This document shows, one piece after another, positions 8,598 through 17,187 of a stretch of DNA of 49,515 nt. How positions within the stretch are numbered: the first letter of the stretch is position 1; the number at the start of each line of letters is the position of its first letter. The notes under the pieces are model-generated. The model was not told the origin of the DNA and ran no database searches. It saw only the letters and a list, made by a program, of their open reading frames with translations. Source of the stretch: an uncultured Lachnospiraceae bacterium (GTDB lineage Bacteria; Bacillota; Clostridia; Lachnospirales; Lachnospiraceae); contig CANQAR010000012.1 in the NCBI GenBank assembly GCA_947588845.1, positions 1-49,515 on the forward strand. The letters are read 5' to 3'. Position numbers and translations under genes: made by a program.

Positions 8598-9530
8598 TTA
8601 ACTCTGCGGCAGATAAACACAAAACTCCGCTCCCTCCCCTTCTTTTGACCGCACCTCCATATACCCGCCATGCAGGCGTATAATCTCCCGCGCAAGATAA
8701 AGGCCAATGCCAAGCCCCGGTTCGCTGTACGCACGTTCAGAACGGTAAAACCGCTGAAAAATCAATCCCTGCTCTGACTCACGAATACCACATCCTTGGT
8801 CCCTGACATGAATACACCAGAACAGACCATATCCGGTGACAAATATCTCAATCTGTCCTTTGCATGGCGAGTATTTAACCGCATTATCAATCAGATTTCC
8901 AATTGCCTCCTGCATCCATCTGGGATCAAACGGGCAGACAACCCCGCTTGGTTCTATCCGCATTTCAATTTTCTTCTGTCTCGCTTCCTGAATTTTTTCT
9001 TCACTGCATCTTAAAATCAGTTCGTCCAATGCACCCTTAACCGGATGCACCTGGATCATTTCCAGTTCCATCTGTGAAGCCTTTATCAGCATGCTTACTA
9101 AAAAATCCAGTTTCTCGGACTGCCGGCAAATCAGCTCCAGGTATTCTCTGTCTTCCCTGGAAACATCAGGACTTCCGCTGACAAGTTCCGAATAAACCAT
9201 GATATTGGATAATGGAGTTTTTATCTGGTGTGAAACATTTGCAAGAAACTGCTGCATAACACGCATCTCATGCTGCTGCTTTTGCTTCTGATGACGCAGA
9301 CAGTCAAGGAGATCATTTACCGCCTCTCCAATTGCCATTTCCATGCTCTCATCATAGGAAACCGCTGTGTAGTCGCCTTTTGCCGCCTGGAGCAGTCTCT
9401 GCCTGATACGGTCAAGCATTGCTTCCACATGGTGTCTGTACAGCATCGTACTTCCGACAGCCGCCGCTGCTGCAAGAAGCGCCAGTATCACCACGGCGAA
9501 CGCGAATGTTGTGTGCCCCATCCTCCACAC
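8598..9530 (-). CDS. Sensor histidine kinase (HisKA/HATPase)
   Basis: 310 residues. One clear membrane helix at residues 8-30, no extracellular sensor loop of note, then a linker and the phosphoacceptor H101 (NVSHQIKTPLSN), N box NLIDNAVKYS, G1 DQGCGI and G2 GLGIGLYLA. All catalytic motifs are intact. Short membrane kinases without a sensory domain usually take their signal from a partner ABC transporter, as in BceS-type systems. The gene follows its response regulator by 18 bases and belongs to the same minus-strand unit as the FtsX permease and ATPase. The likely role is sensing cell-envelope stress or a peptide antibiotic (inference). Confidence 0.9.
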   Translation of the reverse strand: MWRMGHTTFAFAVVILALLAAAAAVGSTMLYRHHVEAMLDRIRQRLLQAAKGDYTAVSYDESMEMAIGEAVNDLLDCLRHQKQKQQHEMRVMQQFLANVSHQIKTPLSNIMVYSELVSGSPDVSREDREYLELICRQSEKLDFLVSMLIKASQMELEMIQVHPVKGALDELILRCSEEKIQEARQKKIEMRIEPSGVVCPFDPRWMQEAIGNLIDNAVKYSPCKGQIEIFVTGYGLFWCIHVRDQGCGIRESEQGLIFQRFYRSERAYSEPGLGIGLYLAREIIRLHGGYMEVRSKEGEGAEFCVYLPQS

Positions 9531-9548
9531 CTCCCGGAATTTTCCTGC

Positions 9549-10274
9549 CTATCCCTTTTCCTCCGATGTTACTGTTTGCTTCCCTGCGGATCCGTAAACG
9601 CAGCAACGCTCCGACCACATATACCCCACGCCATACACATTTCTGATATACACAGGCCGCGCCGGATCATCTTCCAGCTTTTCCCTCAATCGCCGTATCA
9701 CGACAGCCACCGCATTCTCTTCTACAGAATTCGGATCGTCCATCCACAGATAATCCAGGATTTTGTCCCGTGAAAGCACACGATTTGCATGAGCGACAAG
9801 ATAGGCCAGAAGCTTCTGTTCCCTGGCACTCAGCTGCAGCGATACTCCATGTTTTCGAAAGCTTGCTTTCTCAAATTCAAACTCAAATGGCCCCATGCGA
9901 TAAACGTTTTCTCTGCTGCCCGTTCGCCGCAGCAATGCCTGAATTCTTGCCGTCAGCACCCGGAGGCTCACCGGTTTCACAATATAATCATCCGCCCCGG
10001 CATCCAGCCCTCCAACCATATCGCATTCCATTCCCCTGGCTGTCAAAAGAATAATCGGCAAAGCATCATCCTTAAGTTCCCTGCAAAGCCTGAATCCATC
10101 CCCGTCCGGCAGACCGGCATCCAACAGCAGCAGGTCAAACGTTTCCTTCGCAAGCATATTCTTTGCGTCCGCAATGGAAAAGCCTGCTTTCATCTCATAC
10201 CCTTCCCGCTCTAATCCCACACAAATGCCGCGGTTTAAAATCGGATCATCCTCAATAAAAAGTATGCGCTTCAT
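9549..10274 (-). CDS. OmpR/PhoB-family response regulator
   Basis: 241 residues starting MKRILFIEDD, with AGGAGAT upstream of the ATG at 10274; the longer in-frame extension upstream is not homologous. Receiver domain with E8/D9/D10 pocket and phosphoacceptor D52 (LLLLDAGLPDGDG), switch Thr in LLTARG and Lys in DDYIVKPVS. The C-terminal winged helix is complete (LSAREQKLLAYLVAHANRVLSRD…, VAVVIRRLREKL, NVYGVGYMW). It lies between the permease gene and the kinase gene. The 11-bp direct repeats upstream of the ATPase gene (13655-13676) are a good candidate for its binding site. Confidence 0.92.
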   Translation of the reverse strand: MKRILFIEDDPILNRGICVGLEREGYEMKAGFSIADAKNMLAKETFDLLLLDAGLPDGDGFRLCRELKDDALPIILLTARGMECDMVGGLDAGADDYIVKPVSLRVLTARIQALLRRTGSRENVYRMGPFEFEFEKASFRKHGVSLQLSAREQKLLAYLVAHANRVLSRDKILDYLWMDDPNSVEENAVAVVIRRLREKLEDDPARPVYIRNVYGVGYMWSERCCVYGSAGKQTVTSEEKG

Positions 10275-10330
10275 CCTAATCTCCTCTGTCTGATCAATCA
10301 GGCCGCCGCATAATGCGCCCAGCCCTGCAT

Positions 10331-12841
10331 TCATTCTTTTAATAGTTCTATCAGCCGCCCTCTCTGCAGGAACTGATACAGCACAACCGGTATCAGGCTG
10401 CAAAAAGCAAACAGCACTGCAAAGAACAGCAGATTTGGCAATATCAAAAACTGATACGGCGTATGATAAGTGTTAACAGCGGCGGATATCAGATAAGAGA
10501 GCGGAAGTCCTGCTGCCAGAGAAATTCCGCCTGCGATCAATGCGTAATGAAATCCCTCCGCGGCCATCATGATTTTCTGCTGGCTGCGCGTCATACCGAT
10601 ACTCTGCATCGCAGCCAGCTCCCGCCGGCGGCTCTGAATGCTGACTGCCATCATATTTCCATAATTCAGGAAGGTCAGTACCACAAGGACCGCGCAAAGA
10701 CTGCCGCCGATCACACGCAGGCGAAGTTCATTCCCATACAAAAGATCATAATCTTCCGTTTTTGTTGAAAGTTTTAAGTCATCATGATTCTCCAGTACTT
10801 TCGCTATTGCCTGATCTGTTGTCGTGTCAAACGCTTCCTCGTAATCAATATCCAGAAGCTCCAGAATCGGCACAGTTACAAGCTCCCGGAACAATTCTTC
10901 ACACACTATAATATCCGGCATCACATCGTTCGTAAAGTAAACCGGCGTCTCTATTCCATCCCCTGACCACTTTACTGTCACTGAACTCTCCTGCGGCTGC
11001 CCGTAAACCTGAAAGTTTAACTTTTTCCCAACCAGAGACTCCGCCGAGACAGATAAAAACCCAAAGGCAATCGCTCCTTCTCCCCGGAAAAAAGCCTCTT
11101 TATCCAGATTTCCGTTCCCCTGCTTATTCAGGACATCAAATTCTGCTTCGTCGATTCCCACCAGACGTCCCTGTCCCTGCCCCGGATACGTTTCATCACC
11201 GGGCAACCTGTTTTTCCAGACCTTGAGATTTTCTTCCAGCTGACTCTCTGACATGAGCGGCAGTTCATAAACCGCCCTCATGTAATCTTTCATTATTTCG
11301 TAAGTATCCGCATAGTCATACTGCACCTCCTGCGAATACACTTTCCGCACCGTTTTTACCCCATCCAGTCCGGATATCTGTTCCGCCAGTTCTTCCGTAA
11401 TTCCCGCGTGCTCCTGGTCATCCCGCAATTTAGAATTCAAAACCCGCGCGTCATATTGATACTGTTTGTTCAAAATCGCTTTCGCGCTGTTCTGCTGCAA
11501 AATGACACTCACAACCAGAAATACGACGATAACCATACAAAGCGACGCGGCCGATACCATGAAACGCTTTCTGCTGCGGAAGATATTCCAGCGGGCCATC
11601 TGAAACATCCCGATTTCTTTTGTTCTTCGTTTCTCTTTCCCTGGTCGGACAGATTCATTGAACCGGACGGCCTCAACCGGCGTCAGCCTGGCTGTCTTTT
11701 CCAGCAGCTGCCGGCACCCTCCCCAGACTGCCAGCAGAGTAACTACGGATGCCAGGACCAGCAAGATCGGGTGAAACGCCACCACCTGCCGCATTCCTGC
11801 CTCGCCTGACAATGCGCCCAGCATATAAGGAACTGCCCACAGCGCCACCACACACCCCAGAGAAAGACCTCCCAGAATCCCAGGCAGTACATTCCAGAAA
11901 ATCTGCCATAACAGATACTTTTTCATCTGACTTACAGTCATTCCAATCGTCTTATACTGACCATAATGCCTTATCTCCCTGGCAACAGAAATATAAAAGA
12001 TATTATAAACGAACAAAGCCCCGCTGACCAGTGTCATGACCGTCAGAAACAGGATGCCCGCCGCCAGCCTGACAAACTTTACGAACAGCAGAGCATCGCT
12101 GTATATCACCTGATTCCCGATGAGGCCGATCTGATTCCCCAGTTTTTTGATGTACGCACTGCTGTACAGCGGGTTCTCCAGAGAGATATACAAAACCCCA
12201 TTCGTGGTATCCGTCTGTTTCACTCCTGTTCTCTCGTAAAACTCTTTTGAAATATATCCACTGTTGTGACTGCCGTATTCTTCAAACCATCCCGTCAGGT
12301 AAAAAACAGTTTCGCAGTTATTCAGGTCGGAATCCTCTGAAAGAGAACTCCAGATCAGAGGGATCCCCATCCCTGTCTCTGGCTGTTCGATCCCAAGTTC
12401 TGATAATGCCTGCGTCGAAAGCATAATTTCATTTTCTTTTTCCGGGTAAGTTCCCTCCCACATGACAAACGCAGGCCGACATTGTTTTTCCCAGCAGATT
12501 TCATCCGCCCACCAGAACCGTATCCTGTCCTTTCCGTCATCTGAATCTGTAACCGCACATTTTACTGCCAGTCCGGCGCACTTCACCCCATCCGCTTCCC
12601 GCGCTTTCTGAATCTGTTCATCCGTTGGCTCAGGCAAGGAAACATCATACTTCATTCCCTCCGAAGCCAGATTCCGCTCGGTCACCGTCTTATAATAACT
12701 GATACCAAGGCTGAACACCACTGTAATCAAAAATGCGGTCATGGCTATTGAAAAAATCATCATCAGATTCTGCCGCAGATTTTTGCGATACGCTTTACCA
12801 GCCAGCATCCTGAGAATTTTTTTATTTCTGATCTTCATCAT
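10331..12841 (-). CDS. FtsX-family ABC transporter permease, two-domain
   Basis: About 836 residues. An N-terminal membrane helix (around residue 25-45) is followed by a large extracytoplasmic domain, a three-helix FtsX block, a further membrane helix near the middle, a second large extracytoplasmic domain, and a second FtsX block at the C-terminus with the typical RRRELAAMQSIGMTRSQ turn. This is the architecture of MacB-like or VEX-type permeases that work with a LolD/MacB ATPase. The start at 12841 (MMKIRNKK) has AAGGAGAT upstream; the longer frame overlaps the ATPase gene. The partner ATPase ends about 35 bases upstream. Substrate unknown; the linked two-component system suggests an envelope-acting peptide. 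Confidence 0.88.
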   Translation of the reverse strand: MMKIRNKKILRMLAGKAYRKNLRQNLMMIFSIAMTAFLITVVFSLGISYYKTVTERNLASEGMKYDVSLPEPTDEQIQKAREADGVKCAGLAVKCAVTDSDDGKDRIRFWWADEICWEKQCRPAFVMWEGTYPEKENEIMLSTQALSELGIEQPETGMGIPLIWSSLSEDSDLNNCETVFYLTGWFEEYGSHNSGYISKEFYERTGVKQTDTTNGVLYISLENPLYSSAYIKKLGNQIGLIGNQVIYSDALLFVKFVRLAAGILFLTVMTLVSGALFVYNIFYISVAREIRHYGQYKTIGMTVSQMKKYLLWQIFWNVLPGILGGLSLGCVVALWAVPYMLGALSGEAGMRQVVAFHPILLVLASVVTLLAVWGGCRQLLEKTARLTPVEAVRFNESVRPGKEKRRTKEIGMFQMARWNIFRSRKRFMVSAASLCMVIVVFLVVSVILQQNSAKAILNKQYQYDARVLNSKLRDDQEHAGITEELAEQISGLDGVKTVRKVYSQEVQYDYADTYEIMKDYMRAVYELPLMSESQLEENLKVWKNRLPGDETYPGQGQGRLVGIDEAEFDVLNKQGNGNLDKEAFFRGEGAIAFGFLSVSAESLVGKKLNFQVYGQPQESSVTVKWSGDGIETPVYFTNDVMPDIIVCEELFRELVTVPILELLDIDYEEAFDTTTDQAIAKVLENHDDLKLSTKTEDYDLLYGNELRLRVIGGSLCAVLVVLTFLNYGNMMAVSIQSRRRELAAMQSIGMTRSQQKIMMAAEGFHYALIAGGISLAAGLPLSYLISAAVNTYHTPYQFLILPNLLFFAVLFAFCSLIPVVLYQFLQRGRLIELLKE

Positions 12842-12875
12842 GGATTTTCCATAATCTCCTTCCTGCCGCTGTTTT

Positions 12876-13541
12876 TTATGCGCATATCTTCCCGTCCTCG
12901 ATCCGGATAATACGGCCTGCCAGCTGGGCAATCTCCGGATTATGGGTAATCATCACGATCGTTTGCGAATAACATTCACCGGCAGCCTTTAACACCCCCA
13001 GCACCTCCTGGCTGGTACGGGTATCCAGATTTCCGGTCGGCTCGTCGGCCAGCAGAATCGCCGGTTTCGCAGCCAGCGCCCGTGCAATCGCCACTCTCTG
13101 CTGCTGTCCTCCGGAAAGACAATTTGGCAGCGCTTCCTGTCTGTCCGCAAGCCCCAGCCGTTTTAGCAGCTCCTCTACAAACGCCCGGTCCGTTTTCCTG
13201 CCGTCCAGCTGCGTCGGCAGTACAATATTCTCATAGACATTCAGCAGCGGCAGCAGATTATAGTCCTGAAACACAAAGCCAATCTTTCTTCGCCGGAAAA
13301 TCGCAAGTTCATTTTCTGACAGCTTTGACAGCTCATGTCCGGCTGCGCAGACAGAACCGGAGGTGGGCACGTCCAATCCGCCCAACATATGCAGGAGCGT
13401 TGACTTCCCGCTTCCCGAGCTTCCCACAACAGCCACAAATTCCCCCTGCTCCACTGACAGATCCACGCCATCCAGCGCCTTCACCAGTGAATCGCCTTCT
13501 CCATAATATTTTTTCAGTTTTCGCGCACTCAGTATTTCCAT
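12876..13541 (-). CDS. ABC transporter ATP-binding protein (MacB/LolD type)
   Basis: 221 residues, full length. Walker A GSSGSGKST, Q loop FVFQDYNLLP, signature LSGGQQQRVAIARAL, Walker B ILLADEPTGNLD and the switch histidine in MITHNPE are all present. It is the first gene of the unit ATPase-permease-regulator-kinase. It resembles the truncated ATPase at 63-626, which shows what that remnant has lost. Promoter and operator candidates lie at 13642-13676. Confidence 0.92.
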   Translation of the reverse strand: MEILSARKLKKYYGEGDSLVKALDGVDLSVEQGEFVAVVGSSGSGKSTLLHMLGGLDVPTSGSVCAAGHELSKLSENELAIFRRRKIGFVFQDYNLLPLLNVYENIVLPTQLDGRKTDRAFVEELLKRLGLADRQEALPNCLSGGQQQRVAIARALAAKPAILLADEPTGNLDTRTSQEVLGVLKAAGECYSQTIVMITHNPEIAQLAGRIIRIEDGKICA

Positions 13542-13641
13542 GTTTCATCATTCCTTTCGTTTTGTGCCAGAGACACTCTCGCGCGCCGGGCGCGGCTGCG
13601 AAAGCAGCATTTTCCATATGCAGGTACTTTTACATGGGTAC

Positions 13642-13676
13642 ATTATGCCATAAAAATCTTTCACAAATCTTTCAAA
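13642..13676 (-). promoter_or_regulatory. Candidate regulator-binding direct repeat and -10 of the ABC/two-component unit
   Basis: Two adjacent 11-base direct repeats on the minus strand (TTTGAAAGATT at 13676-13666 and TGTGAAAGATT at 13665-13655) lie seven bases upstream of a CATAAT (13647-13642). No good -35 box is present; the repeats occupy that place. One-turn-spaced repeats over a weak -35 are typical of OmpR-type activators, so autoregulation by the linked regulator is likely (inference). Confidence 0.5.
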
Positions 13677-13695
13677 CTTTGTTATCCTGCAACAC

Positions 13696-13735
13696 AAAAA
13701 GCGCATGGTATGCAATTCCTGTCCCCATGCGCTTT
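13696..13735 (-). terminator. Terminator after nitroreductase gene
   Basis: A 12-bp stem (AAAAGCGCATGG / CCATGCGCTTTT) with T runs on both sides. On the minus strand it lies 100 bases past the nitroreductase stop and separates that gene from the ABC/two-component unit. Confidence 0.75.
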
Positions 13736-13834
13736 TACGCTGTTCTTTTGGTATGGATTCCTGCTTTTGAAAAACCGTTTGATTACCTGAAGAAACATTT
13801 TCCCGGATAAATCATCCCTGTGGAATCTCGGTCA

Positions 13835-14419
13835 TCACTCATCAATTATGATATCTTCCAACCGGCGCTTCGGCACGTAGTGCACGTCGTTCTCGTCCCG
13901 GTAATAACCGGTCGGCTCACTCAGGCTGATCTCAGTCAAAACAATTTCCTCTGCCGGTTTTCCAATTGCCACCACAAGAAGCGGCACCAGGTAGTCGGCG
14001 AGCTTCAGTTCTCTGCTGATACCTCCCGCCGAAAAGCTTCCAATCATGCATCCGCCAAGTCCCATCTCAGTCGCCGCAAGCAGCATGGTCTGCGCCGCAA
14101 TTCCGACATCTCTCTGGAAGCGGGCGGTATTCTCCCACACTCTCGTATCCTGGCAGATAACGATAAAAGCGGCGGGATATTTTCCCGGATGCGGCAGTTC
14201 AAGCTCCGGAAGTCCTTTCGCCCATTTTGTCAGTTTCTGAATACGGGCGACTGTTTCCTTTTCATATGCCAGATAGTAGCGCAGCGGCTGCATATTCACA
14301 GTCGATGCAGTCAGACGCGCGCAGTCCACCAGTTCGAGAAGTTCCTCTTTCGTAACGGCTCTGCTCTCATCATATCCGCGGTAACTGCGGTTTTTCTTTA
14401 CAAGTTCTTTTACTTTCAT
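13835..14419 (-). CDS. Nitroreductase-family flavoprotein
   Basis: 194 residues. The FMN-binding N-terminus (KNRSYRGYDESRAVTKEEL, then DCARLTASTVNMQP) and the GLGGCMIGSF loop mark the nitroreductase superfamily. It probably binds FMN and reduces nitro or quinone-like substrates with NAD(P)H as a homodimer in the cytoplasm. The conserved C-terminal helix carries RRLEDIIID. It is transcribed with or after the nucleotidyltransferase gene on the minus strand. Physiological substrate unknown. Confidence 0.88.
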   Translation of the reverse strand: MKVKELVKKNRSYRGYDESRAVTKEELLELVDCARLTASTVNMQPLRYYLAYEKETVARIQKLTKWAKGLPELELPHPGKYPAAFIVICQDTRVWENTARFQRDVGIAAQTMLLAATEMGLGGCMIGSFSAGGISRELKLADYLVPLLVVAIGKPAEEIVLTEISLSEPTGYYRDENDVHYVPKRRLEDIIIDE

Positions 14420-14507
14420 TGTGTCTCCTCCATTTACAGTTCACATAATCTGTTTGGAACATTCTCTTTTCTCTTCCCGGGGCCGCTGCAGTTTTATCTT
14501 CATTCTT

Positions 14508-15452
14508 TCAGTTTTCCCAGAGATTCTCCGGATACAGCCCGCGGGCCTTCATATCGCGGATCGCCGCGACCACCTTTTCCTTGTCTTCCTTATAAGTAAC
14601 TCCATACCACCGGTCCTTTGTCGGAAGCACCCGCACGTCGGCCTTTCCCTCCTCCAGCAGCTCATTGACCGCAAACGGAAGAAAAAACTCACATTTCAGA
14701 GGATTCTTCTCCAGATTTTCCGCAAGGAACACCAGAAAACGCTTTTCCAGTTCCGGAAGAAGACTCCAGGTAAAGCCCCACATATTCATGGAAACCGTGC
14801 TGCCCGCAGGAATCTGCACCCAGGTATTTCCGCCGTCTTCTGTATAAAAAGCTCCTCCGTCCCGTTTTTCAATGTGGGTGCGCTCTGTGATCCCGGCCAG
14901 ATATTCTCCTGCCTGATCCGGCCTGCCCTGCGCGTCCATACGCTCACACACACCGCGCGCCACACTCCCCGACTCCGTCAGTGTATTTTCCAGGAGATAG
15001 CCCGCCATCGCGTAATGATATTTCTCATCATCCGGATGCGTTGTGAGAAATTCATACATAAGTTCGAACGCATGCTTTCCATAATAATCATCCGCATTGA
15101 TGACCGCAAAAGGCCCGTGAATCAAAGAAGCGCTGCTCAGAACCGCATGTCCCGTCCCGAACGGCTTCGTACGGCCTGCCGGAACCTGATATCCGTCAGG
15201 CAGTTCCAGCTTCTGAAATGCATATTCCACCTGCACATACTGTTCCAGCCGATTTCCGATATGTTCCCGGAAATCCTGAACATTTTCTTCCTTGACAATC
15301 AGTATGACTTTCTCAAATCCCGCCTGAACTGCGTCATAGATTGAAAAATCAATGATCAGATGTCCGTGCTCATCCATCGGATCCATCTGCTTCAGTCCTC
15401 CATAGCGGCTTCCCATCCCCGCTGCCATAACTACAAGTACCGGTTTTTCCAT
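14508..15452 (-). CDS. Nucleotidyltransferase (NTP_transferase family)
   Basis: 314 residues. The N-terminal signature VVMAAGMGSRYGGLKQMDP is the nucleotide-binding loop of sugar-phosphate nucleotidylyltransferases, and AVINADDYYG holds the metal-binding Asp. Relatives are annotated only as nucleotidyltransferases; no sugar specificity can be read from the sequence, and no sugar-nucleotide genes are adjacent. A good sigma-A promoter is present upstream (TTGCAA at 15534-15529, 17-base spacer, TATAAT at 15511-15506), giving a leader of about 50 bases. Confidence 0.85.
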   Translation of the reverse strand: MEKPVLVVMAAGMGSRYGGLKQMDPMDEHGHLIIDFSIYDAVQAGFEKVILIVKEENVQDFREHIGNRLEQYVQVEYAFQKLELPDGYQVPAGRTKPFGTGHAVLSSASLIHGPFAVINADDYYGKHAFELMYEFLTTHPDDEKYHYAMAGYLLENTLTESGSVARGVCERMDAQGRPDQAGEYLAGITERTHIEKRDGGAFYTEDGGNTWVQIPAGSTVSMNMWGFTWSLLPELEKRFLVFLAENLEKNPLKCEFFLPFAVNELLEEGKADVRVLPTKDRWYGVTYKEDKEKVVAAIRDMKARGLYPENLWEN

Positions 15453-15505
15453 ACAATCATTCCCCTTCCTGAAAAGAGCCTTACGCCTCTTTTTCTCTGT
15501 CCCTG

Positions 15506-15534
15506 ATTATATAGAGATTCCGCAAATTTTGCAA
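15506..15534 (-). promoter_or_regulatory. Promoter of the nucleotidyltransferase gene
   Basis: Minus-strand TTGCAA, 17-base spacer, TATAAT. It diverges from the carbamate kinase promoter beginning at 15557. Confidence 0.65.
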
Positions 15535-15556
15535 CTGTATGTTGTTCCTCCTGCTA

Positions 15557-15585
15557 TTGCTTTTTTTCTGTGAAAACTATATAAT
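15557..15585 (+). promoter_or_regulatory. Promoter upstream of carbamate kinase
   Basis: TTGCTT (15557-15562), a 17-base spacer and TATAAT (15580-15585). It lies 310 bases before the arcC start; the dispersed repeat element at 15657-15852 lies between promoter and gene and would be transcribed as leader. Confidence 0.6.
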
Positions 15586-15656
15586 GACTTTACATAAATA
15601 TAGGAAACAGATATCTTTCAGTCAAAGTATCTCACAATGACTGGGCAACCATAAAC

Positions 15657-15852
15657 GTTACTGTTCACTCCCTTGCAGGTCGTGAACGTAACAACGCTTC
15701 GCGATACAGAAAACCCTCCACTGGAGGCTTTTCTGCATACTCAGGCATGCACAGAAATGCTGCATTTGCAGCATTTCGCGCCTCAGACCTCGGGATTTCC
15801 GAACAAAATGTCCGGAAATCACCTCGAACTCGATGGGGGAGTGAACTGTAAC
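15657..15852. repeat. Dispersed palindromic element, copy A
   Basis: About 196 bases bounded by inverted ends (GTTACTGTTCAC… and …GTGAACTGTAAC). Inside are several hairpins, including GAAATGCTGCA/TGCAGCATTTC and GATTTCCG…CGGAAATC, and the shared core GCGCCTCAGACCTCGGG. Related copies lie at 27311-27454, 30557-30705 and 32157-32250, with a fragment near 49090. It has no ORF of note, as expected of a MITE or REP-like element. Confidence 0.7.
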
Positions 15853-15894
15853 CCATAAACTCTATCATAATTAAAGAAACGTGAGGACTGAACT

Positions 15895-16821
15895 ATGAAG
15901 AAAAAAGTTGTTGTGGCGCTCGGTCACAAAGCCCTTGGAACCACTTTCCCGGAACAGCAGACCGCAGTCAAATTTTCCGCCGGAGTTCTGGCAGATCTTG
16001 TCGAGGAAGGCTGCCAGCTCATCATCACACACAGCAATGCCCCGCAAGTCGGCATGATTCACACGGCAATGAATGAATTTGCAAAATTTCATGAAACGTA
16101 CGGCGCACCGATGTCCATCTGTTCCGCGATGAGCCAGGGGTATATCGGATACGACATCCAGAATTCCCTGCGCGCAGAACTGCTGAAGCGCGGCATCTAC
16201 AAGACTGTCACAACCGTCATCACTCAGGTCACCGTGGATCCGTACGACGAATCCTTCTATCACCCGGTCAAGGTGATCGGCAGATATCTGACCGAGGAAG
16301 AAGCACGGGCTGAGGAGAAAAAAGGAAACTATGTCGTCGAGGAGCCTGGAAAAGGCTTCCGCCGCATCGTCGCCTCCCCGAAACCTCTTGACATTGTGGA
16401 GATCGACGCAATCAATACACTTGTAAATGCCGGGCACATTGTGATTGCCTGCGGGGGCGGCGGGATTCCTGTGCTCAAACAGGGCAGCGTTCTGAAAGGC
16501 GCCGGGGCCGTTATCGAGAAGGATCTCGTGAGCGGAAGACTTGCGGACATGACGGACGCCGATCTTCTCATGATCCTGACCGACGAAGAATTTGTCAACA
16601 TTCACTACAATACGGATGAGCCTCTTCCCCTCGAGCACATGACGCCGGAGGAAGCTCTGTTCCACATCGAAAACAAGGAGTTCGGAACGAATAAAATGCT
16701 TCCGAAGATCGAGGCTTCCCTGCATTTTGTCTCCCAGAAACCCAATCGAAAGGCAATCATTACCTCCATCGACAAGGCAAAAGATGCTTACCTTGGCAAG
16801 ACAGGAACTGTGATCTCCTGA
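15895..16821 (+). CDS. arcC: Carbamate kinase
   Basis: 308 residues, normal length for the amino-acid kinase family. It converts carbamoyl phosphate and ADP to ATP, carbamate and then CO2 and ammonia, the last step of arginine deiminase or ureide fermentation. Family motifs are seen: the N-terminal KKKVVVALGHKALG, THSNAPQVG, the substrate loop around VDPYDESFYHPVK, the ACGGGGIPV turn and the ADLLMILTD stretch. No arcA or arcB is adjacent in the window, so it stands alone. The ATG follows GTGAGGACTGAAC. Its leader contains dispersed element A. Confidence 0.95.
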   Translation: MKKKVVVALGHKALGTTFPEQQTAVKFSAGVLADLVEEGCQLIITHSNAPQVGMIHTAMNEFAKFHETYGAPMSICSAMSQGYIGYDIQNSLRAELLKRGIYKTVTTVITQVTVDPYDESFYHPVKVIGRYLTEEEARAEEKKGNYVVEEPGKGFRRIVASPKPLDIVEIDAINTLVNAGHIVIACGGGGIPVLKQGSVLKGAGAVIEKDLVSGRLADMTDADLLMILTDEEFVNIHYNTDEPLPLEHMTPEEALFHIENKEFGTNKMLPKIEASLHFVSQKPNRKAIITSIDKAKDAYLGKTGTVIS

Positions 16822-16977
16822 TTTGACTCACAGATTTTCATTTACACTGCCGCCGGACTATCACCCGACGGCAGATATTTTCACAAAGAAAAACTCCTCT
16901 GGATTTATCGTCAGATGTGTTTCGTCAAAACGGCAAAAAAGCGCTGTGAGCCGCCTGATAAAACGGCAAATCGACTC

Positions 16978-17006
16978 TTGCTTTTCCATAGAGAGATTTT
17001 TATAAT
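16978..17006 (+). promoter_or_regulatory. Promoter upstream of MATE gene
   Basis: TTGCTT (16978-16983), a 17-base spacer and TATAAT (17001-17006). Transcripts would start about 17013, at the first of the two 77-base structured repeats, giving a leader of about 175 bases. Confidence 0.65.
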
Positions 17007-17010
17007 GTGA

Positions 17011-17163
17011 CCTGGCAGCAGAAAAAGGCACTTGTGCATTTTTACCTGCCAGGTCAATGACAGAATCGCAGATTCTGGAATCTGAATCCTGGCAGCAGAA
17101 AAGAACGCTTGCGTACTTTTACCTGCCAGGTCAATGACAGAATCACAGATTCTGGCATCTGAA
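17011..17163 (+). repeat. Tandem 77-base structured repeats in MATE leader
   Basis: Two direct copies (17011-17087 and 17088-17163). Each has a long hairpin closed by CCTGGCAG / CTGCCAGG and topped by a small stem, then a second hairpin CAGAATC / GATTCTG. The top stem is GCAC-TT-GTGC in copy 1 and ACGC-TT-GCGT in copy 2: both substituted positions change on both strands so that pairing is kept. This is seen directly in the sequence. The two copies lie between a strong promoter and the MATE gene, so they are in its 5' leader. See findings. Confidence 0.75.
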
Positions 17164-17187
17164 ATGTCTGAAAGGAGCATCTCAATT

